Below are positions 6,242 through 6,909 of a DNA stretch of 6,909 bases, piece by piece. Location of the stretch: NCBI GenBank assembly GCA_028696285.1, contig JAQVHJ010000127.1, forward strand, positions 1 through 6,909. Direction: 5' to 3'. Both the position numbers and the translations under genes were made by a program. Under the pieces are notes generated by a model, which was not told the origin of the DNA, searched no databases, and saw nothing but the letters and a program-made list of their open reading frames with translations. Every line of letters starts with the position of its first letter. Position 1 is the stretch's first letter. The DNA comes from a bacterium. Lineage in GTDB: Bacteria > AUK180 > JAQVHJ01.

Positions 6242-6378
6242 AAATTACATTCTCTGGTTGACTAAGTATCATTCGCTTTTTGGTTCAGTATATATTTTTA
6301 ATTTTAATCAACTAAGTAAATTTTCATTCTTCAGCGATTCTGCGGTTAACAAATCTTCTCCGCGTCCTCAGCGTCCTC

Positions 6379-6469
6379 TCCCGATTTCGTGGAACCTCCA
6401 TCGGGACTGCTCACTATTAAATCTAATGCTCGCAGTGCGAATTAAAACATCTGTGGTGAAATATCACAT
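6379..6469. repeat. Nested palindromic 91-bp segment, copy 1
   Basis: This begins with TCCCGAT and a matching ATCGGGA (6379-6385 and 6400-6406). The 14-base loop contains a further TGGA/TCCA pair, so a bulged, longer hairpin is possible. A short palindrome TCGCA-G-TGCGA sits at 6430-6440, and GTGA-AATA-TCAC near the end. It is inserted between the GCGTCCTCT block and a CTCTTTTG-like tract found directly joined in the third spacer. No open frame of note. Confidence 0.8.
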
Positions 6470-6589
6470 TCTTTTGCAGACTAAGTATCTCCTGCTCTTT
6501 GGTTCCTTATATCGTTTTAATCTTAAAATCAACTAAGTAAATTTTCATCCTTTTGTGCTTCAGCGGTTAAATAAATTCTCCGCGTCCTC

Positions 6590-6680
6590 TCCCGATTTCG
6601 TGGAACCTCCATCGGGACTGCTCACTGTTAAAGCATATGTTCGCAGTGCGAATTAAAACATCTGTGGTGAAATATCACAT
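6590..6680. repeat. Nested palindromic 91-bp segment, copy 2
   Basis: Same length as copy 1, with 86 of 91 bases identical by direct comparison. All five differences fall in the short stretch between the first hairpin and the central palindrome. The central palindrome is longer here: TTCGCA-G-TGCGAA at 6640-6652. The hairpin arms TCCCGAT (6590-6596) and ATCGGGA (6611-6617) are unchanged. One 9-bp AGCGTCCTC unit present before copy 1 is missing before this copy. Confidence 0.8.
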
Positions 6681-6789
6681 CCCTTTGTTTGCTAAGCATC
6701 TCCTACTCCTTTGTTCCTTATATCGTTTTAATCTTAAAATCAACTAAGTAATTTTTCATCCTTTTGCGATTCCGCGGTTAACAAATCTT

Positions 6790-6819
6790 CTCTGCGTCCT
6801 CAGCGTCCTCTGCGGTTAA
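6790..6819. repeat. Uninterrupted GCGTCCTC/GCGGTTAA block in the third spacer
   Basis: Two 9-bp-spaced GCGTCCTC units run straight into TGCGGTTAA with no 91-bp segment. This is the probable empty arrangement of the spacer and defines where the nested segment sits in the other two. Whether it is ancestral or a deletion product cannot be told from one window. Confidence 0.7.
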
Positions 6820-6909
6820 TAATTACACTCTTTTGATTATTAAGTATCATTAGATATTTGGTTCAGCATATTAAATTCATCTTAAAATCAACTAAGTAAA
6901 TTTTCATCC

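Larger units (their letters stand above)
6243..6909. repeat. Composite long-period tandem repeat array, continuing past the right edge
   Basis: Four copies of a module of about 70 bp begin CTAAGTATC (or a one-base variant) and end near ACTAAGTAAATTTTCAT: 6262-6329, 6481-6550, 6692-6761 and 6840-6909. Start-to-start distances are 219, 211 and 148 bp. The inner two copies are nearly the same (about 5 differences in 70), and the outer two resemble each other more (both have ATCATT and TTGGTTCAG). Spacers start with a GCGGTTAA motif and one or two 9-bp units of the GCGTCCTCA type. The first two spacers also contain a 91-bp palindromic segment that the third lacks. On the opposite strand the GCGTCCTC motif reads GAGGACGC, of the CGCAGAGGACGC type I recall from intergenic repeats in several environmental bacterial genomes. 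No convincing gene lies inside. Confidence 0.92.

Noticed and set aside
6207..6536. 109-codon plus-strand frame
   Set aside because: It runs through the right-hand repeat modules and nested segment, has no ribosome binding site, and parts of it are repeats of themselves.
6243..6909. CRISPR array or integron attC array
   Set aside because: Spacers are themselves repeats of one another, the repeat unit is about 70 bp and non-palindromic overall, and no cas or integrase gene or attC core sites are visible.

Overview
The window looks like chromosomal DNA from an AT-rich, diderm (Gram-negative type) bacterium. The evidence is a lipoprotein periplasmic adaptor for an efflux pump, a signal-peptide-bearing protein with a probable outer-membrane beta-barrel, and three near-consensus sigma-70-type promoters (TTGACT or TTGATT, 17 bp, TATAAT). 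No marker gene here fixes the phylum. The combination of genes and abundant intergenic repeats resembles uncultured lineages, but that is an impression only.

Left part (1-782), minus strand: a short gene for a degenerate Hpt (histidine phosphotransfer)-like domain in which glutamine replaces the phospho-accepting histidine. It has its own promoter. Downstream is the N-terminal part of a polytopic membrane protein resembling the NTT/MFS-like nucleotide transporter superfamily, cut by the window edge.

Repeat 1 (866-1004): nineteen near-perfect 7-bp units, CC(G/A)TT(C/T)A. The last unit supplies the final codon and stop codon of the neighbouring efflux permease gene.

Centre (998-4799), minus strand: one compact operon, transcribed from 4799 towards 998, in the order HlyD/YbhG-like lipoprotein adaptor, ABC ATPase, ABC-2 permease 1, ABC-2 permease 2. 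The genes overlap by 4 and 8 bp or lie 3 bp apart. This is a YbhGFSR-type drug or xenobiotic exporter. No TolC-type outer-membrane channel and no TetR-type regulator is in the window.

Intergenic 4742-4927: two divergent promoters with identical hexamers and identical spacing, one for the efflux operon and one for the gene to its right.

Right part (4928-5947), plus strand: an exported protein with a small SH3-like beta domain, a Pro/Thr/Ala-rich linker and a probable beta-barrel. I do not recognise a named family.

5948-6241 shows no convincing gene. From about 6243 to the right edge there is a composite long-period repeat array. It has four copies of a ~70-bp module separated by spacers rich in a 9-bp GCGTCCTC-type unit. 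Two of the three spacers carry a nested 91-bp palindrome-rich segment. The array runs off the window.

I did not find a clear new multi-gene defence or metabolic system. The most interesting items are the His-less Hpt-like protein paired with a transporter, the heptamer array that ends a gene, and the nested palindromic segment in the right-hand array.
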